Shown: positions 40,035-49,462 of the stretch, piece after piece
Position numbering within the stretch: position 1 is the stretch's first letter
How the letters are laid out: each line of letters begins with the position of its first letter
DNA from: Deltaproteobacteria bacterium
Lineage (GTDB): Bacteria; Myxococcota; Kuafuiibacteriia; Kuafuiibacteriales; Kuafuiibacteriaceae
Reading direction: 5' to 3'
DNA: 64,000 bases
Assembly: GCA_016713425.1 (NCBI GenBank)
Contig: JADJPE010000005.1
Coordinates: 3,472,001-3,536,000, forward strand
The notes under the pieces: model-generated
Seen by the model: only the letters and a program-made list of their open reading frames with translations
Databases searched by the model: none
Told to the model about the DNA's origin: nothing
Program-made: the position numbers and the translations under genes

Positions 40035-42506
40035 TTAGGCGCGAAGCGTCCGCCAGTCGGCGGGCAGGTTGAGTCGCTTGGCGAGGTTCTCTGTGCTGTC
40101 GGTATCGGTCCGCAGGTCGCTGACCCCATTGACGACGAGTGCCAATCGAAGATCTGGGTCCATCTTTGGATTGAACGTCGAAGGCGCGGCCCAATTTAGA
40201 GGCCCGTCGGCGCTCCAGCCAAAGTCGCTCTCACCGGAAACGAATCCTTCGTTGAGGATGCGCCCTTGCTTGTTGACCTGAATCCATCCCGCCCAAGCCG
40301 TGCTGTTCGGCGGTGAGCCCGCCTCGTATCCGTACTTGCCGCGAACCCAGACGATGCTGTCGCCGCCATCGGGCGCGGGCTCGAAAGGCCCCTGGATACC
40401 TTGCAAAGCACCGGTGGGCGCCCAGTCCGGCCGATCGGAGGGATCCACACCATGAACCTCCTGGTCGATGAAATTAACCCAGCGCATGCCGTTCGACACG
40501 ACCTCTGAGGGTACCGAGTCCGAGGCGTACATGCCGTGTTGTCTGCTGACCCAGGCGACCCATTGTGAGAATCGCTGGTCGGTCTGCATCTCACCGACGA
40601 TCGAGTCGACTTCGCCCGCGGGCACGTACTCCTTGGTGCCACGGCCCGTGTCGATGGCGAGGTCCCCGCGGATGAGTTTGTCGTCGGTCTGTTTCAGGAT
40701 CGTCTTGCCCTCGCGCGTCTCGCCTTGCGCCCACGGAACCTCGGTCTTGAGGACCCCTTTCACGGTGTCTCGCCAACCTCGATCGAGGTGGACCGTGACC
40801 TCGCCTGTGCTTTCCTCGCGCTCCATCGATGTGATGTTGGCGGCGGGTAGAGACTCGCTCATGCCGCCGACCATCATCTCCACGCTTCCGATCATTGGCT
40901 TCTCGTCGGTGTTTCGGAGCGACATGACGTCGGCCGACAAGCGTTGTCGCGACGGAATGCTGGCGAGAACCTCGGGCGCGACGCGGCCCGTGATACGCCT
41001 TCCGTCCTTGAGCACGATCTGCTGCGGCTCGTTGTTGAAACGGAAGCCGCAGAAATTTCCATGGGCGGCGACGTCCGGAATGTCGACGTCGATCAGTTGT
41101 TGGGCGTCCACACCCGGGATCTCGAGGGTGTCGTCGCCCGCGCGAACCTTGACGACCGGCACATCGAGCTGGGGAACTTCGAACTTTGCCTTGTACAGGC
41201 GTTGCGCGGTGTTGCGGTCGCAGAAGCCCCACCACCACATGTTGACTTGTCCTCCGGTGCGACCGTCTCCCTTGAGTTGTCCGCGAGCGTCTACGGCGCG
41301 CCCGACGACTTCGTTCGCGGGCACTTCCGTTCCGTCGGCACGGCGAAACCTCGCCGACCACACGGATTCACCGTTGTCATCGGTTTCGACGATCTTCTCG
41401 GCCGTCAACCGTTCCCCCGCGACGTCCGTGACGATGAGTCGCTCGCCGCGCTGCGGGTTTGCGGTCACGAAATTTCCGAGGCCGTCCACGCAGTCGATGG
41501 CGAACTCGAAGCCTTGCTTCAGTTTGGCCTTCTTCACTTCCTCGTCGCCTGGAAAGAGCGCAATGCCCCAGTTGAGGCCCGAGGTCGAGAACGGTCGTAG
41601 CTCGGTCAGGTTTCCACGCTTATCGTGACCGGAAAGCTCGCCGATCAGCCAGCCAAGGGGCGACGCCTTCTCGAACGCCTCAGCGCCGGTCGGCCGGCCG
41701 AGCTTCTCAAGGTACCGATCGACGTGGGCCATCGGTCCGGCCATCGCGCCGTTCATGCTGAGATGGGTCGAATCGGCATCCGAGTGGGCGTTCGGGAAGG
41801 AGGTCTCGAAGACGTTCGGATCCACGCCCAGCACGAGCCCTTGGGCCGCACTCCACGGCGCGCCGTTGAAGTTCTTGGCGCCAACGACGTTGGCGTTTCG
41901 AAACTGACTGAACGTGTCGAGGAGCTGATGGCCTACCTGTTCGGTGAGAGGCTGCTCTCCGCGCGCCCACAGCGCCTTCGTGTAGTCACGAAGGAGCGCA
42001 AGCGTATTGAGGCCGCGTGCCTCGACGCTGAGGTCGCTGCCTTCGAACAGGCGACGATTCTCGTTGTACTCTCGCTTCATGAGTTCGGGGAGCTGACGAA
42101 CGTCGAGATTCGCCAGCCGGCCCTCCGGCATCACAGATACCCGCGTCGGCAAGTTGATTTCGCCCGCGTCGTCTGGCCGCACGGCATCGTGGCTGTGAAT
42201 GTCTTCGGGGCGAATGCCGAAGAGGTCCATCAGCTTGACTTTGCCATCCAGCTCGAAGAAGGCACCGTAGCGCGGGTGCTCCAGGAGAGCCTTGATGAAG
42301 TCCTTTTCGTCGGTGTCGACGACCTGATACGCGTCGGACGAGACCTCGCCGCTCAGCTCATGCCGCTTGGCGTACTCGTGAAGTTTCTCCGCGCCCCGTT
42401 GCGTGATCTCGTTGAGGCCCCCACCCGAGAGGTCCGGGTCGCCATGTGTGTTCCAAAACACGTTGAAGAGGCCATATTGTTCGAGATTTCTGACGTCGAT
42501 CGGCAT
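40035..42506 (-). CDS. Large transglutaminase-elicitor-like protein (candidate)
   Basis: This 823-aa protein starts at ATG 42506 (MPIDVRNLEQYGLFNVFWNT). No signal peptide is clear. The middle contains GGQVNMWWWGFCDRNTAQRLYKA, with C429 in a WWGxC motif that resembles the catalytic site of the transglutaminase-elicitor family first known from Phytophthora. GVDAQQLIDVDIPDV and AHGNFCGFRFN follow, matching in order the propeptide-like metal/Cys region of that family. An internal MRWVNFIDQEVHGVD may supply a His. The first 400 residues and the C-terminal 150 residues are not recognised. A crosslinking or protein-modifying enzyme is a hypothesis from the motif; it could be an unrelated Cys/Trp-rich fold. 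Confidence 0.6.
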   Translation of the reverse strand: MPIDVRNLEQYGLFNVFWNTHGDPDLSGGGLNEITQRGAEKLHEYAKRHELSGEVSSDAYQVVDTDEKDFIKALLEHPRYGAFFELDGKVKLMDLFGIRPEDIHSHDAVRPDDAGEINLPTRVSVMPEGRLANLDVRQLPELMKREYNENRRLFEGSDLSVEARGLNTLALLRDYTKALWARGEQPLTEQVGHQLLDTFSQFRNANVVGAKNFNGAPWSAAQGLVLGVDPNVFETSFPNAHSDADSTHLSMNGAMAGPMAHVDRYLEKLGRPTGAEAFEKASPLGWLIGELSGHDKRGNLTELRPFSTSGLNWGIALFPGDEEVKKAKLKQGFEFAIDCVDGLGNFVTANPQRGERLIVTDVAGERLTAEKIVETDDNGESVWSARFRRADGTEVPANEVVGRAVDARGQLKGDGRTGGQVNMWWWGFCDRNTAQRLYKAKFEVPQLDVPVVKVRAGDDTLEIPGVDAQQLIDVDIPDVAAHGNFCGFRFNNEPQQIVLKDGRRITGRVAPEVLASIPSRQRLSADVMSLRNTDEKPMIGSVEMMVGGMSESLPAANITSMEREESTGEVTVHLDRGWRDTVKGVLKTEVPWAQGETREGKTILKQTDDKLIRGDLAIDTGRGTKEYVPAGEVDSIVGEMQTDQRFSQWVAWVSRQHGMYASDSVPSEVVSNGMRWVNFIDQEVHGVDPSDRPDWAPTGALQGIQGPFEPAPDGGDSIVWVRGKYGYEAGSPPNSTAWAGWIQVNKQGRILNEGFVSGESDFGWSADGPLNWAAPSTFNPKMDPDLRLALVVNGVSDLRTDTDSTENLAKRLNLPADWRTLRA

Positions 42507-42630
42507 GATTTTCCCGGAGATGGATTGTCGGCCCGCGGTGCCAAGAGGTTGTGGGGACTTAGCTCCGATCATTGGCGGATGCTGGGCCCCTGAGCTTCAG
42601 CCGAGATGATTGCACGACGTGCGAGGGCTC

Positions 42631-43170
42631 CTAGAGCCCAGAGATAAGTGGATGCGGAGAGGACGAAGACGTCCCCGCGGCCGAATCGGCGTCGACCGAA
42701 GCTCGGAGGTCTTGGTCGACCTCGCGCCAGTGGTTGGAATGCTCGTCATTCCAGCCGAAGCCGAGCGTATACGGAAGTCGGTGCTGCCAGAACTCGTGAG
42801 GTAGACAGCCCTCGGCCGTGCGCTCTCCTATCACCTTGGCTTGAATAACAGGGCGCGCCCAGAGGGCGCCGCATTCAACCGGAATCTCGCCGATCGTTGT
42901 CTCGAGCATCAACTCGTGCTCGCGAGGATAGAGCTCCAGGTCGACCGCGAATACGCGCTGCGCAGCGCCGTATCCGTAGCGCTCTGCGGTCAGCGCCCTC
43001 ATTCCAGGCAGGTACTCACCGAGGTCGGTCCATGGCTGGGCACCATCGCGGAGCGAGATGCATGTGTCTTCGATGCAGTAGTCGACGCCCCCGCACGCGA
43101 AGGGGAGGCAGGTCGCGAAAGCGAGGCAGAGACGGAGTGGTCTCGGCGGTCCTGAAACGACGATCGACAT
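42631..43170 (-). CDS. Small lipoprotein of unknown function
   Basis: This 179-aa protein has a signal peptide and a lipobox-like PFACGG (Cys at about residue 26). Four further Cys residues (VDYCIEDTC, VECGAL, GCLPHEF) suggest disulfides in the envelope. No family is recognised. It is encoded upstream of the transglutaminase-like gene on the same strand, with 124 bp between. Confidence 0.72.
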   Translation of the reverse strand: MSIVVSGPPRPLRLCLAFATCLPFACGGVDYCIEDTCISLRDGAQPWTDLGEYLPGMRALTAERYGYGAAQRVFAVDLELYPREHELMLETTIGEIPVECGALWARPVIQAKVIGERTAEGCLPHEFWQHRLPYTLGFGWNDEHSNHWREVDQDLRASVDADSAAGTSSSSPHPLISGL

Positions 43171-43286
43171 CGCGTGGTCCGGCCAGGATACGCGATAGAG
43201 GCAAGCCGATTGGATGCACCAAAGTCCTCCATCGCTCCGCTACCCGTGTGCGCATGCGCGTAGGGGCGAGGAAAACTCACTTTCGC

Positions 43287-43331
43287 CGAGCTTCTGAAGG
43301 ACGAGCTTCTGAAAGACGAGGTTCGGAAGGA
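43287..43331. repeat. Three 15-bp tandem units
   Basis: CGAGCTTCTGAAGGA-type units are repeated three times with substitutions, between the small lipoprotein gene and the palindrome. Confidence 0.8.
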
Positions 43332-43360
43332 AAGGCCGCTCGGCGGCACACCGCGGATAG

Positions 43361-43530
43361 GGGCCCGATCAGCAATAAGGTGTGCAATTCTCGCTGAGGA
43401 ATCGTCGCGTCAGGTGGCGGCACGAGGAGGCGAGCATATCGAGAATATGCGACCGACGAGCGCGAAGCGGTGCTGACATCTGGCGCGACGAGAACCAGCG
43501 AGCATGCGCAACCTATTGCTGATCGGGCCC
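43361..43530. repeat. 170-bp imperfect palindrome with 17-bp perfect terminal arms
   Basis: The outer arms GGGCCCGATCAGCAATA (43361-43377) and its exact complement (43514-43530) are perfect. Inward, further blocks pair imperfectly (for example TCGTCGCGTCAGG with TCGTCGCGCCAGA), and near the centre GCATAT-CGAGA-ATATGC (43434-43450) makes a perfect short stem. The whole piece could fold into one long hairpin, as MITEs, REP-type repeats or some structured RNAs do. A 13-bp end-like match (CTGATCGGGCCCT) occurs at 14775-14787. No target-site duplication is apparent. Confidence 0.72.
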
Positions 43531-43576
43531 TAAGGTCGGTCGGAGTGGGTACAGAGCGGCTGGCGGTCGCCTGAGC

Positions 43577-44467
43577 CTATGCGCGCTTTCGGGGCTGAAA
43601 CTTGGGCGAACGCCCGGGCCCGGTGACCGAGAACGAATAGAATCCGTCCGTTCCTTTTGCATGATTGATTCCGCCGAGCATCGCGCCAATGAGGGGCTGC
43701 TTCTGAAGGAGCGCCGGCGTAGGTTTGAAGCTGAGCACGAGCGCGAGTGTGCTCAACTCGAGTTTCTTGTTCAGAGTGATCTCGCCGTCGACGATGACCT
43801 CGAGGTTCTCGCCTCCGAAGCGCTGCTTGTCGAAACGCGCCTTGCCCTTCTCGATCGTCACCGTCAGCTCGCCGCTTCCTAGGCCGAGTTCCGGTAGGAG
43901 CACACCCATCGCTTTGGCACCCTTCAAGATCTCGAGATTCGTCATTTTGATCTTCAGCTCGCCCTCGGTCTTCTTCGCATCCTTTCGCGACCAACGAACG
44001 TCGGAATCGAGCGCGAACTCACCCGAAAGCGGCACACCGGTGGCCTCGCCGAGAAGAGGCAGAAGCGCCAGCTCGATTTGCTTTGCCAGTGCGCGGATCT
44101 CGATGTCGTCGCCCTCCTCGGCCACCGAGAGGTCGACGGTACCCTGAGCGATCGGAAGCGATGCGGTGACGCCAATGAGACCTCGGATCGCTTTCCAGAA
44201 GTGGGCTCGGGCATCGAGGTGTTGAATCTCGATCGGGCGCTCATAGCCATCGAGTTTCACCGAGAGGTCGCGGGCTACCAACCCGGTGAGAAGGCTCGGT
44301 TTGACCTCGCGTGCGTGGATCTCGACCCGCGTCCCGCGCGACGTTGCTTGAGATACGAATGCGAAGGCGCGGTCGGCGGCGGCCGTCCAAGGGAACGTGA
44401 AATAGATCCCGAGGGCCAACGAGAAGAAGAAGAACGCAACGTAGCCTACGATCTTGAGTGTCTTCAT
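43577..44467 (-). CDS. gspN: Type II secretion protein GspN
   Basis: This 296-aa, bitopic inner-membrane protein starts at ATG 44467 (MKTLKIVGYVAFFFFSLALGIYFTFPWTAAADRAF), 1 bp after the gspM end. The N-terminal helix is followed by a periplasmic domain with AsmA/GspN-like repeats of short beta strands (VKPSLLTGLVARDLSVKLDG, VPLSGEFALDSDVRWS, LGSGELTVTIEKGKARF). GspN is optional in many T2SS. It is the last gene of the gsp operon. Confidence 0.87.
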   Translation of the reverse strand: MKTLKIVGYVAFFFFSLALGIYFTFPWTAAADRAFAFVSQATSRGTRVEIHAREVKPSLLTGLVARDLSVKLDGYERPIEIQHLDARAHFWKAIRGLIGVTASLPIAQGTVDLSVAEEGDDIEIRALAKQIELALLPLLGEATGVPLSGEFALDSDVRWSRKDAKKTEGELKIKMTNLEILKGAKAMGVLLPELGLGSGELTVTIEKGKARFDKQRFGGENLEVIVDGEITLNKKLELSTLALVLSFKPTPALLQKQPLIGAMLGGINHAKGTDGFYSFSVTGPGRSPKFQPRKRA

Positions 44468-44468
44468 C

Positions 44469-45029
44469 TCAACCCTCTTGCCCTGGCTTGAATGTCCCGA
44501 CGGTGACCGCCGCATCCAACATTTCTTTGTTGTCGAAGCGCGTGTTGATCCTGAGCCGACGAACGATCACGAGCCGATTACCTTCCTCGATGAGGCGCAA
44601 GAACGCGTGGAGGCGGTCGATGCTCACGTTTTTGATCAAGACCTCGGCCGCGTCCTCGCGCACGGCATCGCTTCCGGTTGGATCACCGGCGCGTTCGGAG
44701 GCGTTACCAAGGTCGATGTTCGATCTCTTCGCGAGGTCTTCGAGGTAAGTGAGGATCCGGGTGCCCTTGTTGCCGCGCACCTCTTCGGCTAGGCGCTCCT
44801 GTTCTCCTAAGAGGCGGCGATAGTCGCCGCGGGCGGCGGCCAGCTCTTTGAGTTTGTCGAGCTTGGCCGCGATCCGCTTTTCGCGGGCCGACTGGCTCTG
44901 ATTGACGAAGTAGCCTCCGAATCCCAGGGCCATGGCCGCCAACAGAAAGACCAGGAATACGACCAGCACCTGCTCCCGGGCCGACAATCGTTCCAAGGAC
45001 TGAGTCAGGCTAAGGATTCGGTTCTTCAT
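44469..45029 (-). CDS. gspM: Type II secretion protein GspM
   Basis: This 186-aa protein starts MKNRILSLTQSLERLSAREQVLVVFLVFLLAAMALGFGGY (helix at about 22-44), followed by a coiled coil and a ferredoxin-like periplasmic domain. It binds GspL in the inner-membrane platform. ATG 45029 overlaps the gspL stop as ATGA, so translation is coupled; gspN follows after 1 bp. Confidence 0.88.
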   Translation of the reverse strand: MKNRILSLTQSLERLSAREQVLVVFLVFLLAAMALGFGGYFVNQSQSAREKRIAAKLDKLKELAAARGDYRRLLGEQERLAEEVRGNKGTRILTYLEDLAKRSNIDLGNASERAGDPTGSDAVREDAAEVLIKNVSIDRLHAFLRLIEEGNRLVIVRRLRINTRFDNKEMLDAAVTVGTFKPGQEG

Positions 45030-46672
45030 TTCGCACACCCCAGTCGCATCGAAAGCTGAAACTCAACCGCAGTCCCGTCGGCGGTCTTTCGAAGTCGGCC
45101 CTTCTTTATGTCGGAGAAGCACGGGCTCTCCGAGTAAGCGCCCACAATCTCGTCGACGGCGTCGAAGCTCTTGGTCACGCCCGAGATGCGCGCGCGTTCT
45201 GTCGTGATGTCCATTTCATCGACCGTCAGGTCGAGCTTGCTCGGGATTCGGTGCGAGAGCTCAGCCGCGATAGCGACGCTCGATTTCTCCGGGAGCTTGA
45301 AGTTCCCGAGGGCACTCGTGGGCTGCTTGATGACCGAGAGCGCGATCGCAGGTTCGCAGATCTCGCGCCCCACGACCTCCTTGGTGATTGCGCAGAACTC
45401 GCGATCGATGGCCGCCTCTCTGTGTGACGAAAGCTGATACTGAACGAACGCGTTTGCGCTGAGAAGGATCATCAGCGCGGCCGCTGCCGCGCCGATGAAC
45501 GGGAGGCGCTCTCGCATGCTCTGGAGTTGACCGGCATACGCGAACTCCCCGGTGCGCAAGTTGACTCGTGCGACGCGCTCGTCGCCTGCGATGCGGAGTG
45601 CATAGGCAAGTGCGCAAGCGTAGGCGCCTCGGCGAGGCGTTTCGATGTGCTGTTCGAGGAGCTGCTCGACCGCAGCGCCGTACGCCACAGGTACGTTGAG
45701 CTCTTCGGCCAAATAGTTCGGAAGGTTTCGGATGCGCGCGCCGCCGCCGAGAAGATCGATGCGCGCGATGCGCACTCGTCTTTCTTTGCGGATGGCTTGA
45801 AGCGAACGCCTAAGTTCGCGAATGAGTGGCTGAAGGCCGCGCGCAATGACGTCGCTCATCGTCTGTGCAGCGTCGGTTGCTGCCGGGTGGCGCGAAGACG
45901 CGACGAAGGCATCTTCGTGCTTACCGGCCTCTGCGTCATCCATCGAGATCTCGTAGGCTGTTGCTATGGCGCGGGTGACGTCGTGGCCGCCGGCACGCAG
46001 GACGCGAAGAAGCGCGGGGCCGTTGCGACTCGCGGCCGTGACCAGAGTGCGTTCGTGGCCGATGTCGACCAACAGCCGCGCGTCGGGAGGCGCGTCGGGT
46101 GCGGCGACGATGTATGTCTCCGCGTCTTCGGACGGAGAGGGGGGCGCCTCGGGGCGAGAGGCGTCGTCATGGAGCAGATGAGAGTAGAGATTGAACAGCT
46201 CGACGACGTCGATCGGCATGAAGCGGGGGTCGAGCCCGGCCGCTTGAAAGAGATCGAGCGCTTCCTTGACGCGCTCGCTCTGTGCCGCCACGCAGAGCGA
46301 CAGAGAACCCTCCGCATCCTTGGTAAGCAACTCATGCGAAAAGACCGCGTCTTCGAGCTCGTAAGGCAGGAGATCCTCGAGCTCTCCGGCGATCGTTTGG
46401 TCGATGCGACGCGCGTCGGCGTAAGGGAGCGGAACGAAGCGCATGGCGGCGGCGTCGCCCGGGTAGCCGGCGACGACGACGTCGGCGCGCAGGTCTTGAA
46501 TGACCGCCCTGAGCGCTTCGAGGCGTCGGCTCGCCAGCGTCGAATCTGGCGTTTCGGGCGGGATCTGGACCTCGTGGGCGGCGACGACATTGAAGGTCCG
46601 AAAGGCGGTTTCGACGAGCACCCCCTTCACGGACCAAGATCCAATGTCTACGCCAAGGATTCTCTGCGGCAT
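45026..46672 (-). CDS. gspL: Type II secretion protein GspL (PilM-like actin fold)
   Basis: This 548-aa protein has an N-terminal cytoplasmic actin-like domain (LGVDIGSWSVKGVLVE, then LLVDIGHERTLVTAAS and LLGGGARIRNLPNYLAEELNVPV) that resembles PilM, and one transmembrane helix at about 395-415 (LPFIGAAAAALMILLSANAFV). The periplasmic part behaves like PilN/GspL. It links the ATPase GspE with the platform. It ends in a GCAK-TGA overlapped by gspM. Confidence 0.88.
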   Translation of the reverse strand: MPQRILGVDIGSWSVKGVLVETAFRTFNVVAAHEVQIPPETPDSTLASRRLEALRAVIQDLRADVVVAGYPGDAAAMRFVPLPYADARRIDQTIAGELEDLLPYELEDAVFSHELLTKDAEGSLSLCVAAQSERVKEALDLFQAAGLDPRFMPIDVVELFNLYSHLLHDDASRPEAPPSPSEDAETYIVAAPDAPPDARLLVDIGHERTLVTAASRNGPALLRVLRAGGHDVTRAIATAYEISMDDAEAGKHEDAFVASSRHPAATDAAQTMSDVIARGLQPLIRELRRSLQAIRKERRVRIARIDLLGGGARIRNLPNYLAEELNVPVAYGAAVEQLLEQHIETPRRGAYACALAYALRIAGDERVARVNLRTGEFAYAGQLQSMRERLPFIGAAAAALMILLSANAFVQYQLSSHREAAIDREFCAITKEVVGREICEPAIALSVIKQPTSALGNFKLPEKSSVAIAAELSHRIPSKLDLTVDEMDITTERARISGVTKSFDAVDEIVGAYSESPCFSDIKKGRLRKTADGTAVEFQLSMRLGCAK

Positions 46673-46678
46673 GCGTCG

Positions 46679-48052
46679 CTACTCCTCCCGCCAGTAATAG
46701 AACTGGTCGGCTGAAAGTCTACCGGTTCGGTCGTCGCGCCATACGGCTGTGATTTTCGAGGACGCGCCGTGGACGCGGCCTACGGCCGTGATGCGATAGA
46801 CGCTCGAGACGTCGTCGAACGTGACTGCGCCCTGGCGGACGAGCTCGCTGAGGCGCTTCTTGTCGTATGGGATCTCGGCCACGCCGAGGAGCGTCTCGAA
46901 GAGGCTCTGGCTCATCTTGACACCGGGCATTGCGGTGGCGAGCGCGAGCTCGGAAAAGAATTTCTCGTACTTTGTCTCATCGCCGGGCAGAGGAGGATTC
47001 GATGCGACTGCGAGTATGATCGCGCGAAGCATCGCTGGAGAAGCGGTCTTCACGCTCACGCCACTGTCGCTCCAGACCGTGAAGTATTGAGCAAACAGGC
47101 GCATGAACGCATCATTGATGCCCGGCACCAATCGCATCTCGGCCAGCGAGTTGAACATTCCGTTCTTTGGCTTGTAGTGGGCGTTGTACGGTAGGTGGTC
47201 GTATCGTGTGTCCTCGCTGACCTGGGAGTCTCGTTCGCCGGTCAGGAAACAAACGGTGTTGATGGTGTCATTGCCGTCGACCCAGTCGGTCAGGTTCGAG
47301 ATGATCTCGACCCGAGTGCGAAGCGGATCCCGCGTGTCGCCGATCTCCTCGAAGAGCGGATCGTATCGTGGGTCGCTCAGCACGGCCGCGATTATGGCGT
47401 GCAGGAAATCTTGACAGCCGATGCCGAAGCGCTCCACGGCATTCAGGTTGATCTTTCGGTTCTCGTCGACGACATCTTCGATGGAAAAAGAACCTTCGAA
47501 GTCGCCAAAGGGTTGATCGGTGGCGAAAAGACTGCGCTCGGACCCACCCGAGCTGCTGCCTTTAGGGGTGCGGTCGTCGTTCGTCGTGTTGTCGTCGCGA
47601 TTGTCGTCGCGGTCGCCGTCCCCGGAGCCTGAGCGCGAAGCGTCGGTCGGCGTACGTTCGCGCTCGAGGACGCCCTTCATCGTGTCCGAGGAGACGAGAA
47701 AGCCGGAGAGCTCGAAAAGGGGCACCGGAATGAAGCCCTCCAGCTGCTTTTTGACGAGACCTTGGAATCGCAGGACGAAGAGCTCGAGCTCGAGCGCGCT
47801 GCGCGCGTGGAAATAGGCCTGAAGCTCGTCGCGTGCGTTCGCCGCGGCCTGCACGTTGACGTGTGATTCGTTGACGAGGTCGGCGGCGATGGCGCTCAAG
47901 ATGACCGTGATCAGCAGAACCATGATCAGCGCGGCTCCTCGTCGCGGCTTGCGCGTCGATTGCGCCGGACGCGCGACGTCGACGAGACGGCGAACCGCTC
48001 GCCGTCGACGCTTGTCCCTGAGAGGACGATAGAGTGCACTCCGAAACGTCAT
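46679..48052 (-). CDS. gspK: Type II secretion minor pseudopilin GspK
   Basis: This 457-aa protein starts at 48052 with a basic leader of about 39 residues, then the prepilin helix RRGAALIMVLLITVILSAIAADLV with G at -1. The large GspK alpha domain follows, containing NLTDWVDGND and FNSLAEMRLVPGINDAFMRLF. A low-complexity insert (about 150-175; GDGDRDDNRDDNTTNDD) lies between. GspK caps the pseudopilus with GspI and GspJ. Confidence 0.9.
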   Translation of the reverse strand: MTFRSALYRPLRDKRRRRAVRRLVDVARPAQSTRKPRRGAALIMVLLITVILSAIAADLVNESHVNVQAAANARDELQAYFHARSALELELFVLRFQGLVKKQLEGFIPVPLFELSGFLVSSDTMKGVLERERTPTDASRSGSGDGDRDDNRDDNTTNDDRTPKGSSSGGSERSLFATDQPFGDFEGSFSIEDVVDENRKINLNAVERFGIGCQDFLHAIIAAVLSDPRYDPLFEEIGDTRDPLRTRVEIISNLTDWVDGNDTINTVCFLTGERDSQVSEDTRYDHLPYNAHYKPKNGMFNSLAEMRLVPGINDAFMRLFAQYFTVWSDSGVSVKTASPAMLRAIILAVASNPPLPGDETKYEKFFSELALATAMPGVKMSQSLFETLLGVAEIPYDKKRLSELVRQGAVTFDDVSSVYRITAVGRVHGASSKITAVWRDDRTGRLSADQFYYWREE

Positions 48053-48053
48053 C

Positions 48054-48755
48054 TTAGGTCCGATCGAGCTCCTTGATGAGATTGACGCGTGTCTTGGTCA
48101 CGAAGGTGAGGGGCTCACCGTTCTCGTCCTCCATGACGAGGGTGATCTCGATGATGGTCGGTAGGCGGCCCGCGAACTCTGCCTTCTCCGTGTCCCAGGC
48201 ATCGGTCCAGTCGTCGTTCGTTGGGTCGAAGAACCGAAGCTTGAAGTCCTTGATGTCCTCGGCCAGAACGTAGCTGCGACCGCCTTCGTCCCATTCGATG
48301 TCTGGCCGGGGGTCTTCGCGGCGAACCAAGTTGAGCTTCGTCTGGTCGTCCGGATCGGGCTCCCCGCGGTAGCCGATCTCCGCCTGGTCGCACTCCTTGG
48401 CGTCCGCGCGCAGGATCTCATGCGCAAACGCGATGAAGTTGACCGTTTGAAATGGAGATCCAGGCTCGGACTTGAAATGGGTGACCCAAGTCTTCTCTTT
48501 CCCGTTGTTGCGTCGCTCTGAGGTCAGGAAGGCCATCGAGAACTCCTTCGCCATCCGATTCATCGCGACGCGTGCGCTGTGGTAGCGCCCGTCGATACCA
48601 ATGACCGTCTCGTAGGCATCAAAGCTGCGCGCGATCGAGCCCCAAGTGAGTGTTGCGATGACCGCCAAGACACCCACGGCAAGAACGACTTCAAGGAGCG
48701 TGAGCCCCCGTGTCCACGCGGCTGGATGCCTGAGGTGACGCGACGATGGCCTCAC
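48054..48755 (-). CDS. gspJ: Type II secretion minor pseudopilin GspJ
   Basis: This 233-aa protein has the prepilin cleavage motif TRG|LTLLEVVLAVGVLAVIA at residues 15-33 and a GspJ C-terminal domain (LAEDIKDFKLRFFDP, FAGRLPTIIEITLVMEDENGEP). ATG 48755 overlaps the gspI stop; gspK follows after 1 bp. Confidence 0.9.
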   Translation of the reverse strand: MRPSSRHLRHPAAWTRGLTLLEVVLAVGVLAVIATLTWGSIARSFDAYETVIGIDGRYHSARVAMNRMAKEFSMAFLTSERRNNGKEKTWVTHFKSEPGSPFQTVNFIAFAHEILRADAKECDQAEIGYRGEPDPDDQTKLNLVRREDPRPDIEWDEGGRSYVLAEDIKDFKLRFFDPTNDDWTDAWDTEKAEFAGRLPTIIEITLVMEDENGEPLTFVTKTRVNLIKELDRT

Positions 48756-49462
48756 GGTTTCGGCTCCTCGCGCGGCGGGACGAGCGTCTCCTCGTTGCGA
48801 TCTCCGGGCGCGAGCTCGTCGCGCCGCGGCGGAGGCGCCATGCTGAGGCGTCCGTCGACCGTGAGATACTGAACGAACCGCACACTTTCTTCGTCGATGC
48901 CTTCTCGCCCCCAGATGATCTCGAGCGTGATCTCGCGGATCGAGCGGGCCAGCGTCTCGCTCACCTGCTTGAACATGCTTTCCATGACGGCGCTCCCGAC
49001 CTCTCCGCCCGCGAGCTGCTTGAGCTCGGAGCGATCGAGTCCCGCTTCGAGCGCCTCGTTTCCCTCTCCACGGATGGCTTTGAGCATCTCCTGCATCTGG
49101 GGTGGGAGCTGTTCGGCATCGAAGTCGTCTTCGCCGCCGCCAAGGAACGAAGAAATCAGGTTCCCGATATCCATCTCGACTTTCCGCGAGGTCGCCACGA
49201 ACCGAAAGCTCGGATAGCCCTCCTTCTCGAAGTCACCGTCGAAGACCTTGTCGCTGTCAGGGAAGCCATCCTTTCGGAGCGCCTCTTCAACGTCGATCAT
49301 CTTCGAACGGGCGAGGAGCGTGGCGACTGTGACGTATTTGGCGTAGTTCGAGTTGGCGAAGCCGGCCGCATTGATGCCGGCGATTGCGGTCAAGGAGAGG
49401 GCAAGGATGGCCATTGCGACCATCACCTCGAGGAGGGTGAAGCCGATCGCTCGTCGCCTCAT
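48752..49462 (-). CDS. gspI: Type II secretion minor pseudopilin GspI
   Basis: This 236-aa protein has the short leader MRRRAIG followed by FTLLEVMVAMAILALSLTAIAGINAAGFANSNYAKYVTVATLLARSKMIDVEE. It is longer than most GspI proteins because of an Asp/Glu-rich region (GGGEDDFDAEQLPP) and a Pro-rich tail. The start at 49462 overlaps the gspH stop. Confidence 0.9.
   Translation of the reverse strand: MRRRAIGFTLLEVMVAMAILALSLTAIAGINAAGFANSNYAKYVTVATLLARSKMIDVEEALRKDGFPDSDKVFDGDFEKEGYPSFRFVATSRKVEMDIGNLISSFLGGGEDDFDAEQLPPQMQEMLKAIRGEGNEALEAGLDRSELKQLAGGEVGSAVMESMFKQVSETLARSIREITLEIIWGREGIDEESVRFVQYLTVDGRLSMAPPPRRDELAPGDRNEETLVPPREEPKP

Larger units (their letters stand above)
43171..43576. other. 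406-bp gap holding a 15-bp array and a 170-bp palindrome
   Basis: No gene is evident between the small lipoprotein gene and gspN. A 3 x 15-bp array lies at 43287-43331 and the imperfect palindrome at 43361-43530. The remainder has no recognised function. Confidence 0.65.
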
